Of a DNA stretch of 64,000 bases, positions 24,405 to 33,126 are shown one piece after another. This stretch comes from a candidate division KSB1 bacterium (GTDB taxonomy: Bacteria > Zhuqueibacterota > Zhuqueibacteria > Zhuqueibacterales > Zhuqueibacteraceae). The DNA lies in NCBI GenBank assembly GCA_034506255.1, contig JAPDPX010000001.1:310001-374000 (forward strand), written 5' to 3'. Positions within the stretch are counted from its first letter, which is position 1. Each line of letters opens with the position of its first letter. The position numbers were made by a program, and so were the translations under genes. The notes beneath the pieces were generated by a model, which saw only the letters and a program-made list of their open reading frames with translations, did not search any database and was not told the DNA's origin.

Positions 24405-25415
24405 ATGAAAAAAGTAATCCTGACAGCAATCGCGGCGCTGGGCGTCATCATCATCGCCCTGCTTGGTTTTGCCGCGACCAAGCCGGACACGTTCCGCATC
24501 GAGCGCAGCGCGAGCATCAATGCCGTGCCGGAGGTGATATTCTCGCACCTCAACGATTTCCGCAGTTGGAGGGCCTGGTCACCTTGGGAAAAACTGGATC
24601 CCGCGTTGCAAAGAACCTACAGCGGGGCTGCAATCGGCGCCGGCGCTGTTTATGCGTGGCAGGGCAACAGCGAGGTCGGCGCGGGCCGCATGGAGATTGT
24701 GGAATCTTCTCCTTCATCAAAGCTCGGCATCAAGCTGGATTTCATTGAGCCGTTTGAGGGCCACAACACGACTGAATTTACGCTCACCCCCGAAGGTGAG
24801 ACCACAAAAATCACGTGGGCGATGCATGGTTCCAATCCCTTCCTCGGCAAGGTGATGAGCATCTTCTTCGACATGGACGAGATGGCCGGAAAGGATTTTG
24901 AGACCGGCTTGGCCAATTTGAAAGCGGTCGCCGAAGCGGGCAAGCAAGATATCGTTCTCACCCGCGTGTTCGACGCGCCGCTTGAAGCCGTGTGGAAAGC
25001 CTGGACCGAGCCCGAGCAGGTCATGAAATGGTGGGGCCCGACCGGCTTCACTTCGCCGAGCTGCCAAATCGATTTTCGCGAAGGCGGCAAATTTATTTTT
25101 CACATGCGCGCGCCCAAGGAAATGAACAACGCAGATTTCTACACCAGCGGCACTTACAAAAAGATTGTGCCATCCGAATTGATCGAATTCACGCAATGGT
25201 TGTCCGACAAAGACGGCAACCAAATCGATCCGACGACGATGGGCATGCCGGCGGACTTCCCCAGAGAGATTCCTTCCCTCTTGGCCTTCAAAAGTGTCGG
25301 CAGCAAGACGGAACTGACCGCCATCGAATACGGCTGGACGCTCGGCCAAATGCGCGAGATGTCCAAGCTCGGTTTGGAGCAGTGCCTTGACAAGCTGGCG
25401 GAAAATTTGAAGTGA
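24405..25415 (+). CDS. Membrane-anchored double SRPBCC protein
   Basis: A 336-residue protein with an N-terminal hydrophobic anchor or signal (residues 3-25) and two SRPBCC (START-like) domains. The first, about residues 30-180, is polyketide-cyclase-like (RIERSASINAVPEVIFSHLN, PWEKLDP). The second, about 183-336, is AHSA1-like (LTRVFDAPLEAVWKAWTEPE, KWWGPTGFTSP). These domains bind hydrophobic ligands. Having both behind one anchor is uncommon. AHSA1-like single-domain relatives occur at 30306 and 33127. GGAGG lies before ATG 24405, which is preferred over the upstream ATG 24360. Confidence 0.85.
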   Translation: MKKVILTAIAALGVIIIALLGFAATKPDTFRIERSASINAVPEVIFSHLNDFRSWRAWSPWEKLDPALQRTYSGAAIGAGAVYAWQGNSEVGAGRMEIVESSPSSKLGIKLDFIEPFEGHNTTEFTLTPEGETTKITWAMHGSNPFLGKVMSIFFDMDEMAGKDFETGLANLKAVAEAGKQDIVLTRVFDAPLEAVWKAWTEPEQVMKWWGPTGFTSPSCQIDFREGGKFIFHMRAPKEMNNADFYTSGTYKKIVPSELIEFTQWLSDKDGNQIDPTTMGMPADFPREIPSLLAFKSVGSKTELTAIEYGWTLGQMREMSKLGLEQCLDKLAENLK

Positions 25416-25486
25416 TTTTTCTCCAGCCAAAAAACAACTGGTGGCGCATCATTTTAAAAAGGCTCTCAAACTGAAAGGCAGGGAAT

Positions 25487-25912
25487 ATGAACCCAATTCT
25501 TAGAAATGTATTAGCCGTTATCGCCGGTGTTGTTGTTGGAAGCATTGTGAATATGAGCCTCGTCTCAATCAGCGGCAAAGTCATCCCGCCGCCGGCCGGC
25601 GTCGATGTGACGAAGGTTGAAAGCCTGAAAGCGTCAATGCATTTGTTTGAACCCAAGCATTTCATCTTTCCATTTTTGGCTCATGCGTTGGGAACGTTGG
25701 TCGGCGCTTTTGTCGCTTCGATTATAGCAGCGAGTCACAAAATAAAATTTGCTTTGGGCGTGGGTGTATTTTTCCTGCTCGGAGGCATTGCAAGCATCTT
25801 CATGCTGCCCTCGCCGATCTGGTTTACGGTGTTGGATTTGGCCGGCGCTTACATTCCCATGGGGTGGCTTGGCCACAAATTAGCACAAATAAGATTTGGA
25901 GTACGAAATTAG
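25487..25912 (+). CDS. Small four-helix membrane protein, function unknown
   Basis: A 141-residue protein with about four membrane segments (near residues 5-27, 60-80, 85-106 and 109-130). I do not recognise a named family, though similar small proteins are frequent next to stress and detoxification genes in FCB genomes. Glycine- and alanine-rich helices suggest tight packing. It follows the SRPBCC gene by 71 bases. A hairpin of family I lies directly after its stop. Confidence 0.7.
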   Translation: MNPILRNVLAVIAGVVVGSIVNMSLVSISGKVIPPPAGVDVTKVESLKASMHLFEPKHFIFPFLAHALGTLVGAFVASIIAASHKIKFALGVGVFFLLGGIASIFMLPSPIWFTVLDLAGAYIPMGWLGHKLAQIRFGVRN

Positions 25913-25925
25913 CCAGCGGAACTTC

Positions 25926-25969
25926 GGAGTGCAAAACCTTAGTTTTGCGATGCAGAAGCGTCACACTCC
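25926..25969. repeat. Hairpin family I, copy 1
   Basis: Arms CGGAGTGCAAAAC and a matching CACACTCCG frame an internal AAAACCTTAGTTTT stem. It lies 13 bases after the preceding stop. Related hairpins with CGGAGTGC arms are at 34903-34948 and 44846-44895, each just downstream of a gene. It could serve as a transcription terminator or mRNA 3' stabiliser. Confidence 0.6.
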
Positions 25970-26041
25970 GTTCAGATGGCCAAACGCATGCAATTTTTTA
26001 AGAAATGTTGGGTGGCGGCCCAACGGTTGAAAGGATCTGCG

Positions 26042-26431
26042 ATGCATCCTGACACCATTCAATACAACAAGTCACTGGCTCCGAGCGATCGAAAGATTTG
26101 CGACTTGCTTGCCGAAACCATCGATCAAATTCTGCCGGAGGCGGAAAATAAAATATGGCACGCTCATCCGGTTTGGTTCTTGGAGGGCAATCCCGTTGTC
26201 GGTTACAGCAAATTGAAATCGTGCGTTCGCCTGCTCTTTTGGAGCGGCCAGTCTTTTGAAGAAAAAGAACTGCAGAACGAAGGCAGCTTCAAAGCCGCGG
26301 AAGCGCGATACACGGCCGCGAGTCAAATCGATCTCAAGGCGCTCGAGCGCTGGCTCAAAAAAGCCCGCGACATTCAGTGGGACTATAAGAATATCGTGCG
26401 TCGCAAAGGCAAGCTTGTGCGTTTGAAATGA
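26042..26431 (+). CDS. DUF1801-family protein
   Basis: A 129-residue protein of the DUF1801/YdhG type (fold related to the frataxin-like Fra/YdhG iron-chaperone family; function uncertain). Landmarks are KIWHAHPVWFLEGNPVVGYS and VRLLFWSGQSFEE, ending with a basic tail. A homologous but frameshifted copy lies at 61236-61630, sharing the VWFxxxNPVVGY segment. AAGGA precedes ATG 26042; the ATG at 25976 lies within the hairpin region and has no support. Confidence 0.8.
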   Translation: MHPDTIQYNKSLAPSDRKICDLLAETIDQILPEAENKIWHAHPVWFLEGNPVVGYSKLKSCVRLLFWSGQSFEEKELQNEGSFKAAEARYTAASQIDLKALERWLKKARDIQWDYKNIVRRKGKLVRLK

Positions 26432-26526
26432 CTCGTGTTTTGCGGCGGCCGTGAAGCGAAAGCACAATCCACAAGAAGGCAGCGCGAGCAAAGATCAATG
26501 AAACAAGCCAGAAAGGAAAAGCAGAA

Positions 26527-27093
26527 ATGCCAAGCGCAAAAGAGCTGAAAGCAAAACAACGTGAAGAACTCCTCGGCGCGTTGCAAGCCCGTTTCGAGAA
26601 AAACATGAACCGCCACCAAGGCCTCGAATGGGCTAAAGTGTCCCGCCGTGCGGGAGAAGCGAACCCTGAAAAACTGTGGTCGCTCCATGAAATGGAAAGA
26701 ACCGGCGGTGAACCGGATGTTGTTGGTCATGATAAAAAGACGGGCGAGTATATTTTCCATGATTGCTCGGCGGAAAGTCCCAATGGCCGCAGAAGTGTTT
26801 GTTACGACCGCGAAGCGCTGGAGTCGAGGAAGGAGCATAAGCCCAAAGACAGTGCCATGGGCATGGCAGCGGCCATGGGCATCGAGATTTTAACGGAAGA
26901 ACAATATCGCGAGCTGCAGCAACTTGGCGAGTTCGATACGAAAACCTCGAGTTGGGTGAAAACACCTTCGGATATTCGAAAACTCGGCGGCGCGCTTTTT
27001 TGTGATCGTCGCTACGGCCACGTCTTTGTTTATCACAACGGCGCGGAATCGTACTATGCCGCGAGAGGATTTCGTGGCTCGCTGAGGGTCTAA
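26527..27093 (+). CDS. DUF4256-family protein
   Basis: A 188-residue soluble protein matching the DUF4256 family in length and landmarks: GALQARFEKNMNRHQGLEW near the start, EMERTGGEPDVVG, CSAESPNGRRSVCYDREALE, and the end RYGHVFVYHNGAESYYAARG. The function is unknown. It follows the DUF1801 gene by 95 bases. Confidence 0.85.
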   Translation: MPSAKELKAKQREELLGALQARFEKNMNRHQGLEWAKVSRRAGEANPEKLWSLHEMERTGGEPDVVGHDKKTGEYIFHDCSAESPNGRRSVCYDREALESRKEHKPKDSAMGMAAAMGIEILTEEQYRELQQLGEFDTKTSSWVKTPSDIRKLGGALFCDRRYGHVFVYHNGAESYYAARGFRGSLRV

Positions 27094-27141
27094 GCGAATT
27101 AAATAATCAAAGTCAGAATAAAATCCTGAAAGGTTTTATCA

Positions 27142-27192
27142 CCCACGGATAGATTAAAACCAACGGATGAAAAACACATAGCTTTATCCGAA
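27142..27192. repeat. Degenerate family B palindrome
   Basis: CCCACGGATAGATTAAAACC followed by AACGGATGAAAAACACATAG then CTTTATCCG resembles the arms and centre of the better copies at 35446, 38041, 39893 and 40061 (CCAACGGATGGAAGAACCCA and TTTATCCG). Pairing is mostly lost. It lies in the leader of the lipoprotein hydrolase gene. Confidence 0.4.
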
Positions 27193-27208
27193 GGAGACGA
27201 TACACAAA

Positions 27209-28096
27209 ATGAAACAGACATTCGCTTGCTTCGCATTGGCAGCGCTGCTTTTGGTTTCATGCCGTGAGAACAAAAAAGATGCAACAACCTCCTCGATCGG
27301 CAGCGCCAATTTCCAGAACGGCTATTCCGAGGTCAACGGGCTGAAAATGTATTACGAGATTTACGGCGAGGGCAAACCGCTGGTTTTGATTCACGGCGGC
27401 GGCTCGACCATACAAACTTCTTTTGGCAGAATCATTCCGCTGCTCGCAAAGCACAGACAAGTCATCGGCGTCGAGCTGCAAGCTCACGGCCGCACAAACG
27501 ACAGAGACGCCGACCTGTCCTTCGAGCAGGATGCGGACGACGTGGCAACGCTTTTGAAAAACCTCAACATTGCCAGGGCGGACTTTTTCGGTTTCAGCAA
27601 CGGCGGCACAACGGCATTGCAAATCGCCATTCGCCACCCCGAAATCGTGAATAAAATAATTGCCGCCTCCGCGCTCTGCAAACGCAGCGGTGTTCCTGCG
27701 CAGTTTTGGGATTTTATGAAGCAGGCGACCATTGAACAAATGCCGCAGCAGTATAAAGACGCCTACACGAAGGTTGCGCCCAATCCGGATAACCTGCAAA
27801 CCATGGGCGACAAGTGCGCCAAGAGAATGGTTGAGTTTAAAGACATGAGCGATGAGCAACTCAAATCCATCAAAGCGCCGGTTTTGATTGTCATCGGCGA
27901 CGCGGACGTGATGACGCCGGAACATGCGGTTGAAATGTATCGCTTGATTTCGAACAGCCGGTTGGCCATCATTCCAGGCGGGCACGGCGCATACATTGGA
28001 GAAATCACCACAATAAATTCCGACTCTAAGGACACGGACTTCATCGTCCCAATGATTGAGGATTTTCTTGACGCCGAGCCTCAGCCAAAATCATAA
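27209..28096 (+). CDS. Alpha/beta hydrolase, lipoprotein
   Basis: A 295-residue alpha/beta-hydrolase with a lipoprotein signal peptide (lipobox LLVSC, Cys18). The oxyanion motif is LIHGGGST, the nucleophile elbow FGFSNGG, the acid lies in IGDADVMTPEHAV and the histidine in PGGHGAY. The substrate is unknown; the family includes esterases, lactonases and C-C hydrolases. It is one of three such paralogs (also 29359 and 31554), and the only one that looks lipid-anchored. GAAGGAGAC lies 10 bases before the ATG. Confidence 0.88.
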   Translation: MKQTFACFALAALLLVSCRENKKDATTSSIGSANFQNGYSEVNGLKMYYEIYGEGKPLVLIHGGGSTIQTSFGRIIPLLAKHRQVIGVELQAHGRTNDRDADLSFEQDADDVATLLKNLNIARADFFGFSNGGTTALQIAIRHPEIVNKIIAASALCKRSGVPAQFWDFMKQATIEQMPQQYKDAYTKVAPNPDNLQTMGDKCAKRMVEFKDMSDEQLKSIKAPVLIVIGDADVMTPEHAVEMYRLISNSRLAIIPGGHGAYIGEITTINSDSKDTDFIVPMIEDFLDAEPQPKS

Positions 28097-28120
28097 CGAC
28101 AACAAACGAAAGCATGAATC

Positions 28121-28264
28121 ATGAAGCCTCGCATCACGCTGCTCACTCTCGGCGTTGATGATTTGGAGAGAGCGCTCCGGTTTTATCGAGATGGCCTCGG
28201 CCTGAAAACCGAAGGCATCGTCTGGGAAGTTGCCTATAACCCAGCCTGGAAACTTGAAGAGTAA
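28121..28264 (+). pseudogene. VOC-family gene with large in-frame internal deletion
   Basis: A 47-codon frame that joins the first 34 residues of a VOC (glyoxalase/bleomycin-resistance fold) protein, LLTLGVDDLERALRFYRDGL and on to TEGIV, directly to its last 13, WEVAYNPAWKLEE. Compared with the intact paralog at 34985-35407, about 93 internal codons are missing and the frame is kept. Metal-binding and most substrate residues are gone, so it cannot be a normal VOC enzyme. It starts 25 bases after the hydrolase. Confidence 0.8.
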
Positions 28265-28398
28265 TGAAACACCTCGCGTCAACTTACACCGCCGGCCTGC
28301 TGATTCTTGCCGCAGCCTGTGCCGTGCCCGCCAAAAAGGAGAACACTATGCAAGCGACGAAGCCATCGGACCGGGAGATCGTTAGGAGCAAAACATGA
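28264..28398 (+). CDS. Short lipoprotein-like ORF, probably truncated
   Basis: A 44-residue frame that starts in the stop of the VOC remnant (TAATG) and overlaps the start of the next gene (ATGA). It opens with a plausible lipoprotein signal, MKHLASTYTAGLLILAAACA, then about 25 polar residues and a stop. A lipobox without a mature protein suggests the 5' end of a deleted gene. Expression is uncertain. Confidence 0.4.
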   Translation: MKHLASTYTAGLLILAAACAVPAKKENTMQATKPSDREIVRSKT

Positions 28399-29150
28399 AA
28401 ATCGTGATCATCGGCGGCAGCGGCCGCATCGGAAATAGACTCGTGAACAAGCTTGGTCAGCATGGCCATGAGGTCGTGGCAGCGTCACGCTCCTCGGGCG
28501 TCAACACCATCACCGGCGAGGGACTGGCGAAAGCGCTTGCCGGCGCTCAGACCGTCGTTGACGTGAGCAACTCAGATTCGTCCGACTACACGGAAGTTTT
28601 GAAGTTCTTCGAGACCTCAGCTCGCAACCTCCTTGCTGCGGAAGCGGCGGCCGGCGTGGGACATCACGTTGCGCTGTCGATCGCCGGCCTCGATCGCCTT
28701 CTCGCCGGTGGTTACTTCCGCGCAAAGATGGCTCAGGAAAATCTGATCAAGGCTTCCCCGATTCCCTATACGATTGTCCGCGCTACTCAGTTCTTCGAGT
28801 TCGTGGGCGGCATCGCCCAAGCGGCTACGCAGGAACAAACTGTTCGATTGCCACCGGCCCCGATGCAGCCCATCGCGTCGGATGACGTCGCTGATGCCCT
28901 GGCCGATATAGCAGTCGGAAAACCGCTGAACGAAACGATCGAGCTCGCCGGTCCCGAACCGACATGTCTCGACGAACTGGTTCGACGATTCTTGCGCGCA
29001 AACCGAGACGAGCGGAAGGTGACCACAGACGCCCAGGCGCTCTACTTCGGCGTAAAGTTGAATGATCAAGGCCTCGCCCCCGGCGCAAACCCGCGCCTCG
29101 GCCGGACACGTTTCGAGGACTGGCTCGGCCGCGCCGTGCCTCTGAGGTAA
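28395..29150 (+). CDS. NmrA/atypical SDR NAD(P)-binding protein
   Basis: A 251-residue Rossmann-fold protein beginning MKIVIIGGSGRIGNRLV (nucleotide-binding GGSGRIG). It has DVSNSDSSDY where dinucleotide phosphates are bound and the conserved YTIVRATQFFEF seen in NmrA-like/atypical short-chain dehydrogenases. These act as NAD(P)H-binding reductases or redox sensors. AGGAG lies before the ATG. Directly after the stop is a fragment of a DHFR-like gene. Confidence 0.88.
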   Translation: MKIVIIGGSGRIGNRLVNKLGQHGHEVVAASRSSGVNTITGEGLAKALAGAQTVVDVSNSDSSDYTEVLKFFETSARNLLAAEAAAGVGHHVALSIAGLDRLLAGGYFRAKMAQENLIKASPIPYTIVRATQFFEFVGGIAQAATQEQTVRLPPAPMQPIASDDVADALADIAVGKPLNETIELAGPEPTCLDELVRRFLRANRDERKVTTDAQALYFGVKLNDQGLAPGANPRLGRTRFEDWLGRAVPLR

Positions 29151-29194
29151 GGTCAAATCGAGGCGATTGAGCGTGCAAACCGAAAAGCGGTTTG

Positions 29195-29286
29195 ATGCGG
29201 GTGAGATTCAAAAAGGTTCGGCTGCGCTCGATACGCCGACGGAGGCGAACCTGGCACGACGGAAGAAGATGCGAGCAGAGGGATAA
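29195..29286 (+). pseudogene. 3' fragment of a DHFR/RibD-like gene
   Basis: This stretch reads [20 protein letters not shown] then RKKMRAEG and a stop. It is nearly the same as the end of the intact gene at 30803-31483 ([20 protein letters not shown] then RKKMQAEG). The similarity continues through the following leader to the next hydrolase start. It is the left-hand scar of a segmental duplication. Confidence 0.85.
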
Positions 29287-29358
29287 CTTGCTGTCGAAAT
29301 TCACACCCGCTGAACGACCATATTATAAACGCAATCATTCATACAGAAAGAGGATGTC

Positions 29359-30258
29359 ATGAACAAGAAGATATTTGCCCTTTTGGTGTTACACGCGAGT
29401 CTGATTCTGCAAACCGCTGCCTTCGCTCAAAGCGCCGGCAAGTATGCCAACGTGAACGGTATGAAGATGTACTACGAAATTCATGGCCAAGCTACACCGA
29501 ACAACTTGCCGCTCATCGTGCTGCATGGCGCATACATGAACATTCCGAGCATGGGCGCGATCATCCCCAAGCTCGCCAAGACGCATCAGGTTTATGCGCT
29601 CGAATTTCAGGGGCACGGTCGCACGACCGATATTGACCGGCCCATTACCTATCCCAACCTGGCGGACGACGTGGCGGCTTTCATGGACGCGGTGGGCCTC
29701 AAAAAGGCCGACGTGTTCGGCTATTCCATGGGCGCCGCCGCCGGACTGCAATTCGCCATCCGCCATCCGGAAAAGGTCAACAAACTCGTCGCTGCTTCCG
29801 TCGCCTATGATGCCAGTGGCTGGCAGCCCGAGTTCATCGCCTTCATCCCGCAGATGACGGTGGAGATGTTTGTCAACATGCCGTTCGCCGAGGACTATCG
29901 CAAGCTCGCTGCCAATCCTGATGGCTTTCCCGAGCTGGTCAAAAAGCTGATTCAACTTGAAAAAGAGCCGATGGCGTGGGAAGAAAACGTCAAGGCGTTG
30001 AAGACTCCGGTTCTAATCATCACCGGTGACGCGGACGTAGCGACCCTCGAACATTCGGTCGCGATGTTTCGGCTGCTCGGCGGCGGCGGCATGGGTGACA
30101 TGGGCAAGCCACTGCCAACTTCGCGGCTTGCGGTCATGCCGGCGACGTCACACACTGCCGTCATCACTCAGACCGAGTTGCTGCTTGCCTTCATCGAGCC
30201 TTTCTTGAAGGGCGAGACGCCGAAGGGGTTCTTCGAGAGCAAGCCGGAGACGAAATGA
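29359..30258 (+). CDS. Alpha/beta hydrolase, secreted, paralog 2
   Basis: A 299-residue alpha/beta-hydrolase with a cleavable signal (about residues 1-23, ending AFAQ). Motifs are LIVLHGAYMN, nucleophile elbow FGYSMGAAAG, acid in TGDADVATLEHSVAMF and histidine in MPATSHTAVI. It is a close paralog of 31554-32441. A glycine-rich loop GGGGMGDMG is shared only by these two. The approximately 150-base leader is also duplicated upstream of the paralog. The substrate is unknown. AGAGGA precedes the ATG. Confidence 0.88.
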   Translation: MNKKIFALLVLHASLILQTAAFAQSAGKYANVNGMKMYYEIHGQATPNNLPLIVLHGAYMNIPSMGAIIPKLAKTHQVYALEFQGHGRTTDIDRPITYPNLADDVAAFMDAVGLKKADVFGYSMGAAAGLQFAIRHPEKVNKLVAASVAYDASGWQPEFIAFIPQMTVEMFVNMPFAEDYRKLAANPDGFPELVKKLIQLEKEPMAWEENVKALKTPVLIITGDADVATLEHSVAMFRLLGGGGMGDMGKPLPTSRLAVMPATSHTAVITQTELLLAFIEPFLKGETPKGFFESKPETK

Positions 30259-30305
30259 AGATGCTGCACGAATCGATTCAACACTTATTCTGAAAGGACA
30301 AAGCA

Positions 30306-30734
30306 ATGACAACGCCAAGCAAACCAACCATCACCATAGAAACTACCGTCAACGCGCCGGTTGAGAAAGTATGGAGAGTGTGGACCTCACCGGAACATAT
30401 TACGAAATGGGCAACAGGATCACCCGATTGGCACACGCCGTATGCCGAAAACGATCTGCGCGTCGGCGGCAAATTTCTTTCGCGGATGGAGGCGAAAGAC
30501 TGCAGCGCCGGTTTCGATTTCGTCGGAACCTACGATGAGGTGCAGCAACACAAAACGATCGCGTACACGATGAGCGACGGCAGAAAAGTAAAGGTCACCT
30601 TTACAAGCGCTGGGAAATCGGTGAAGATTGTGGAGACGTTCGAAGCGGAAACCGAGAATCCGCTGGAGCTGCAGAGAGCAGGATGGCAGACGATTCTCGA
30701 CAATTTCAAGAAACATGTTGAAACGATTCCATGA
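30306..30734 (+). CDS. AHSA1-like SRPBCC protein, copy 1
   Basis: A 142-residue single SRPBCC domain (ITIETTVNAPVEKVWRVWTS, AENDLRVGGKFLSRMEAKD, LQRAGWQTILDNFKKHVE). The last 95 residues differ at only about six positions from the copy at 33127-33555, while the first 50 differ at about twelve, so divergence is uneven. Such proteins bind hydrophobic ligands; the role is unknown. GAAAGGAC precedes the ATG. Confidence 0.88.
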   Translation: MTTPSKPTITIETTVNAPVEKVWRVWTSPEHITKWATGSPDWHTPYAENDLRVGGKFLSRMEAKDCSAGFDFVGTYDEVQQHKTIAYTMSDGRKVKVTFTSAGKSVKIVETFEAETENPLELQRAGWQTILDNFKKHVETIP

Positions 30735-30802
30735 TACAACCAGGACTCAGAGGGTCCTGTTCGAGTATTTAACACCCAAGAAAAGACACTGGAGAAACCA
30801 TC

Positions 30803-31483
30803 ATGCGAAAAATTATTGCAAACACCTTTCTATCACTCGATGGCGTCATGCAAGCGCCGGGCGGTCCCGAGGAAGACCCAACCGGTGGTTTTGTTCACGG
30901 CGGGTGGTCGGTGAACTACTGGGACGAAATGATGATGAAGATTATGGGTGAATGGATATCAAAGCCATTCGACCTCCTGCTCGGCAGGAAGACCTACGAG
31001 ATATTCGCTGCACATTGGCCGTTCGTCAAGAACGATCCGGATAAATTGAATCAAATGGCAGCGGACAGTCTGAACGGCGCGAGGAAATACGTCGTCTCAA
31101 AAACGCTCTCCAAAGCAGACTGGCAAAACTCCACGCTCATCAAGGGCGACGTCGTAAATGAAATCGCCAAGCTCAAAAATCAGGATGGGCCTGAAATCCA
31201 GGTCCACGGCAGCAGCAATCTTCTCCAGACGCTTTTAAGAAACGATCTTGTTGACGAATGCCGGTTGTTGATATTTCCCGTAGTGCTCGGCAGCGGCAAG
31301 CGGCTCTTTGGAGAAGGCGTTCTTGCTGTCGGATGGAAGTTGATCGACTTGAAAACTTCAGCGACCGGCGTTGTCATTGCCACGTATGTGCGAGCGGGTG
31401 AGATTCAAAAAGGTTCGGCTGCGCTCGAATCGCCGACGGAAGCGGAGATTGCACGACGGAAGAAGATGCAAGCTGAAGGATAA
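30803..31483 (+). CDS. Dihydrofolate reductase-family (RibD C-terminal fold) protein
   Basis: A 226-residue protein with the RibD_C/DHFR-like fold: [51 protein letters not shown] and [15 protein letters not shown]. It is not a classical folA product, and members of this family are mostly of unknown function. The C-terminal tail ([12 protein letters not shown]) is duplicated as a fragment at 29195-29286. A second, distinct family member is at 32553-33113. Confidence 0.88.
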   Translation: MRKIIANTFLSLDGVMQAPGGPEEDPTGGFVHGGWSVNYWDEMMMKIMGEWISKPFDLLLGRKTYEIFAAHWPFVKNDPDKLNQMAADSLNGARKYVVSKTLSKADWQNSTLIKGDVVNEIAKLKNQDGPEIQVHGSSNLLQTLLRNDLVDECRLLIFPVVLGSGKRLFGEGVLAVGWKLIDLKTSATGVVIATYVRAGEIQKGSAALESPTEAEIARRKKMQAEG

Positions 31484-31553
31484 CTTGCTGTCGAAATTCA
31501 CACCCGCTGAACGACCATATTATAAACGCTCATTCATACAAGGAGAGAAAACC

Positions 31554-32441
31554 ATGTTTAGAAAAATTCTGATGTTTGCAGCGTTAAACGCGAGTCTGAT
31601 TGCACAGACTGTTGCCTTCGCGCAAGGCGCCGGCAAGTATGCCAACGTCAACGGACTCAAGATGTACTACGAAATCCACGGCAGCGGCGATCCGGTGGTG
31701 TTGCTCCACGGCGCGTTCATGACCATCACCATCAATTGGACAGCCCCGTGGGGTAATGGGGCGGTGAATTGGATCGACGAACTTTCCAAAACGCGGCAAG
31801 TGATCGCCATCGAAATGCAGGGCCATGGGCGCACGGCGGACATCCCACGCGACATCACCGACGAAAACCTCGCCGACGATGTGGCGGCGCTGCTCGACCA
31901 TCTCAAGATCTCGCAGGCGGACCTCATCGGCTACAGCATGGGCGGCGGCGTGGCAATGCATTGTGCCATCCGCCATCCGGACAAGGTGCGAAAGGTGGTC
32001 GTCATTTCATCCGTCTTCCGCCAAGACGGCATGGTCAAGGAAGCCATCGACGTGATCCCGCAACTCACGGCGGACGCCTTCAAAGACTCGCCCATCGAAA
32101 CCGAGTACAAAAAGCTGAGCCCGACTCCGGATGACTTTCCGAATTTCGTCAAGCGAATGGCCGCCGCGTCCACGAAAGGGCAAGATATCAGCGCCGACAA
32201 GCTCAAGGCCACCACAGCGCCGATGTTTTTCATTCACGGCGACGCCGATGGCATACGGCTCGAGCACGTCGCAGAAATGTTTCGCCTGAAGGGTGGCGGG
32301 GGCCACGGCGACATGGGCCCGCGCTCAGAATCACGACTCGCCATCTTGCCCAACACCACACATGTGACGCTCATCGATCGCATGTCCGTCATCGTCCCGA
32401 TGGTGAACGACTTTCTCGATGCAAAGCCGCAAAAGCAATAA
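31554..32441 (+). CDS. Alpha/beta hydrolase, secreted, paralog 3
   Basis: A 295-residue secreted hydrolase (signal about residues 1-24, ending AFAQ). The nucleophile elbow is [10 protein letters not shown], the acid lies in [16 protein letters not shown] and the histidine in [10 protein letters not shown]. It is close to the protein at 29359-30258 over its whole length, including the leader. The longer upstream frame runs back into the DHFR-like gene, so ATG 31554 with AAGGAGAG upstream is chosen. Confidence 0.88.
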   Translation: MFRKILMFAALNASLIAQTVAFAQGAGKYANVNGLKMYYEIHGSGDPVVLLHGAFMTITINWTAPWGNGAVNWIDELSKTRQVIAIEMQGHGRTADIPRDITDENLADDVAALLDHLKISQADLIGYSMGGGVAMHCAIRHPDKVRKVVVISSVFRQDGMVKEAIDVIPQLTADAFKDSPIETEYKKLSPTPDDFPNFVKRMAAASTKGQDISADKLKATTAPMFFIHGDADGIRLEHVAEMFRLKGGGGHGDMGPRSESRLAILPNTTHVTLIDRMSVIVPMVNDFLDAKPQKQ

Positions 32442-32552
32442 AAAAGCCTGGCAGAGCGATCCTTGTGATTCGAGCGCTGGTCCTCGGCCCCGGCCAGTGA
32501 ATGTCGGTCCGTAACCAGGACACGCATTTCTTTTCAAGAAAGGAACTGCAAC

Positions 32553-33113
32553 ATGAGAAACGCAGTCTTCGCCATCAACATGACGGTTGACGGTTACTTC
32601 GGCCACGAGGATGGGATTGCAGATGAAGAGCTGCACGAGTTTTTCACCGGGCTGCTCCGCAACGCGGATATCGCCCTCTTTGGACGTAAAACATATCAAC
32701 TGATGTTTCCGTACTGGCATACCGTTGCGGAAAATCAGTCGGAGACAAAAGCGACAAACGAGTTCGCGCGAACGATTGATGCCATCAACAAAATCGTTTT
32801 TTCCAGGACGCTCAAAAACGTTGAAATGAAGAACACGACACTCTCCCGCGCAAACGTTGAAGAAGAGCTTTTGAAATTGAAAGGTCAACCGGGTAAGGAC
32901 ATTTTCATTGACGGCTTGAGTATCGCCGCGCATTTAACTCAACTCGGCATGATTGACGAGTATCACTTTGTGGTTCACCCGGTTGTTGCGGCAAAGGGTC
33001 CCCGCCTGTTCGAGGCTGATGGTCTCAAAGAGCGCCTTCGCTTGAAACTCGTCGGGTCAAAAAAATTCCGTTCCGGAGCCATTACGCTCCATTACAAAAA
33101 ACCATCACTGTGA
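32553..33113 (+). CDS. Dihydrofolate reductase-family protein, second type
   Basis: A 186-residue RibD_C/DHFR-fold protein (AINMTVDGYFGHEDGIADEE, IALFGRKTYQLMFPYWHTVA, DIFIDGLSIAAHLTQLG, FVVHPVVAAKGPRLF). It has only distant similarity to the 226-residue protein at 30803 and comes from another subfamily. AAAGGAAC lies before the ATG. The AHSA1-like gene follows after 13 bases, with AGGAG in the gap, so the two are probably co-translated. Confidence 0.87.
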   Translation: MRNAVFAINMTVDGYFGHEDGIADEELHEFFTGLLRNADIALFGRKTYQLMFPYWHTVAENQSETKATNEFARTIDAINKIVFSRTLKNVEMKNTTLSRANVEEELLKLKGQPGKDIFIDGLSIAAHLTQLGMIDEYHFVVHPVVAAKGPRLFEADGLKERLRLKLVGSKKFRSGAITLHYKKPSL

Positions 33114-33126
33114 AGGAGTTATCACT

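Noticed and set aside
30803..33113. Trimethoprim-resistant folA-type dihydrofolate reductases
   Set aside because: Both proteins belong to the RibD C-terminal/DHFR-like superfamily and lack folA hallmarks; resistance is not supported.
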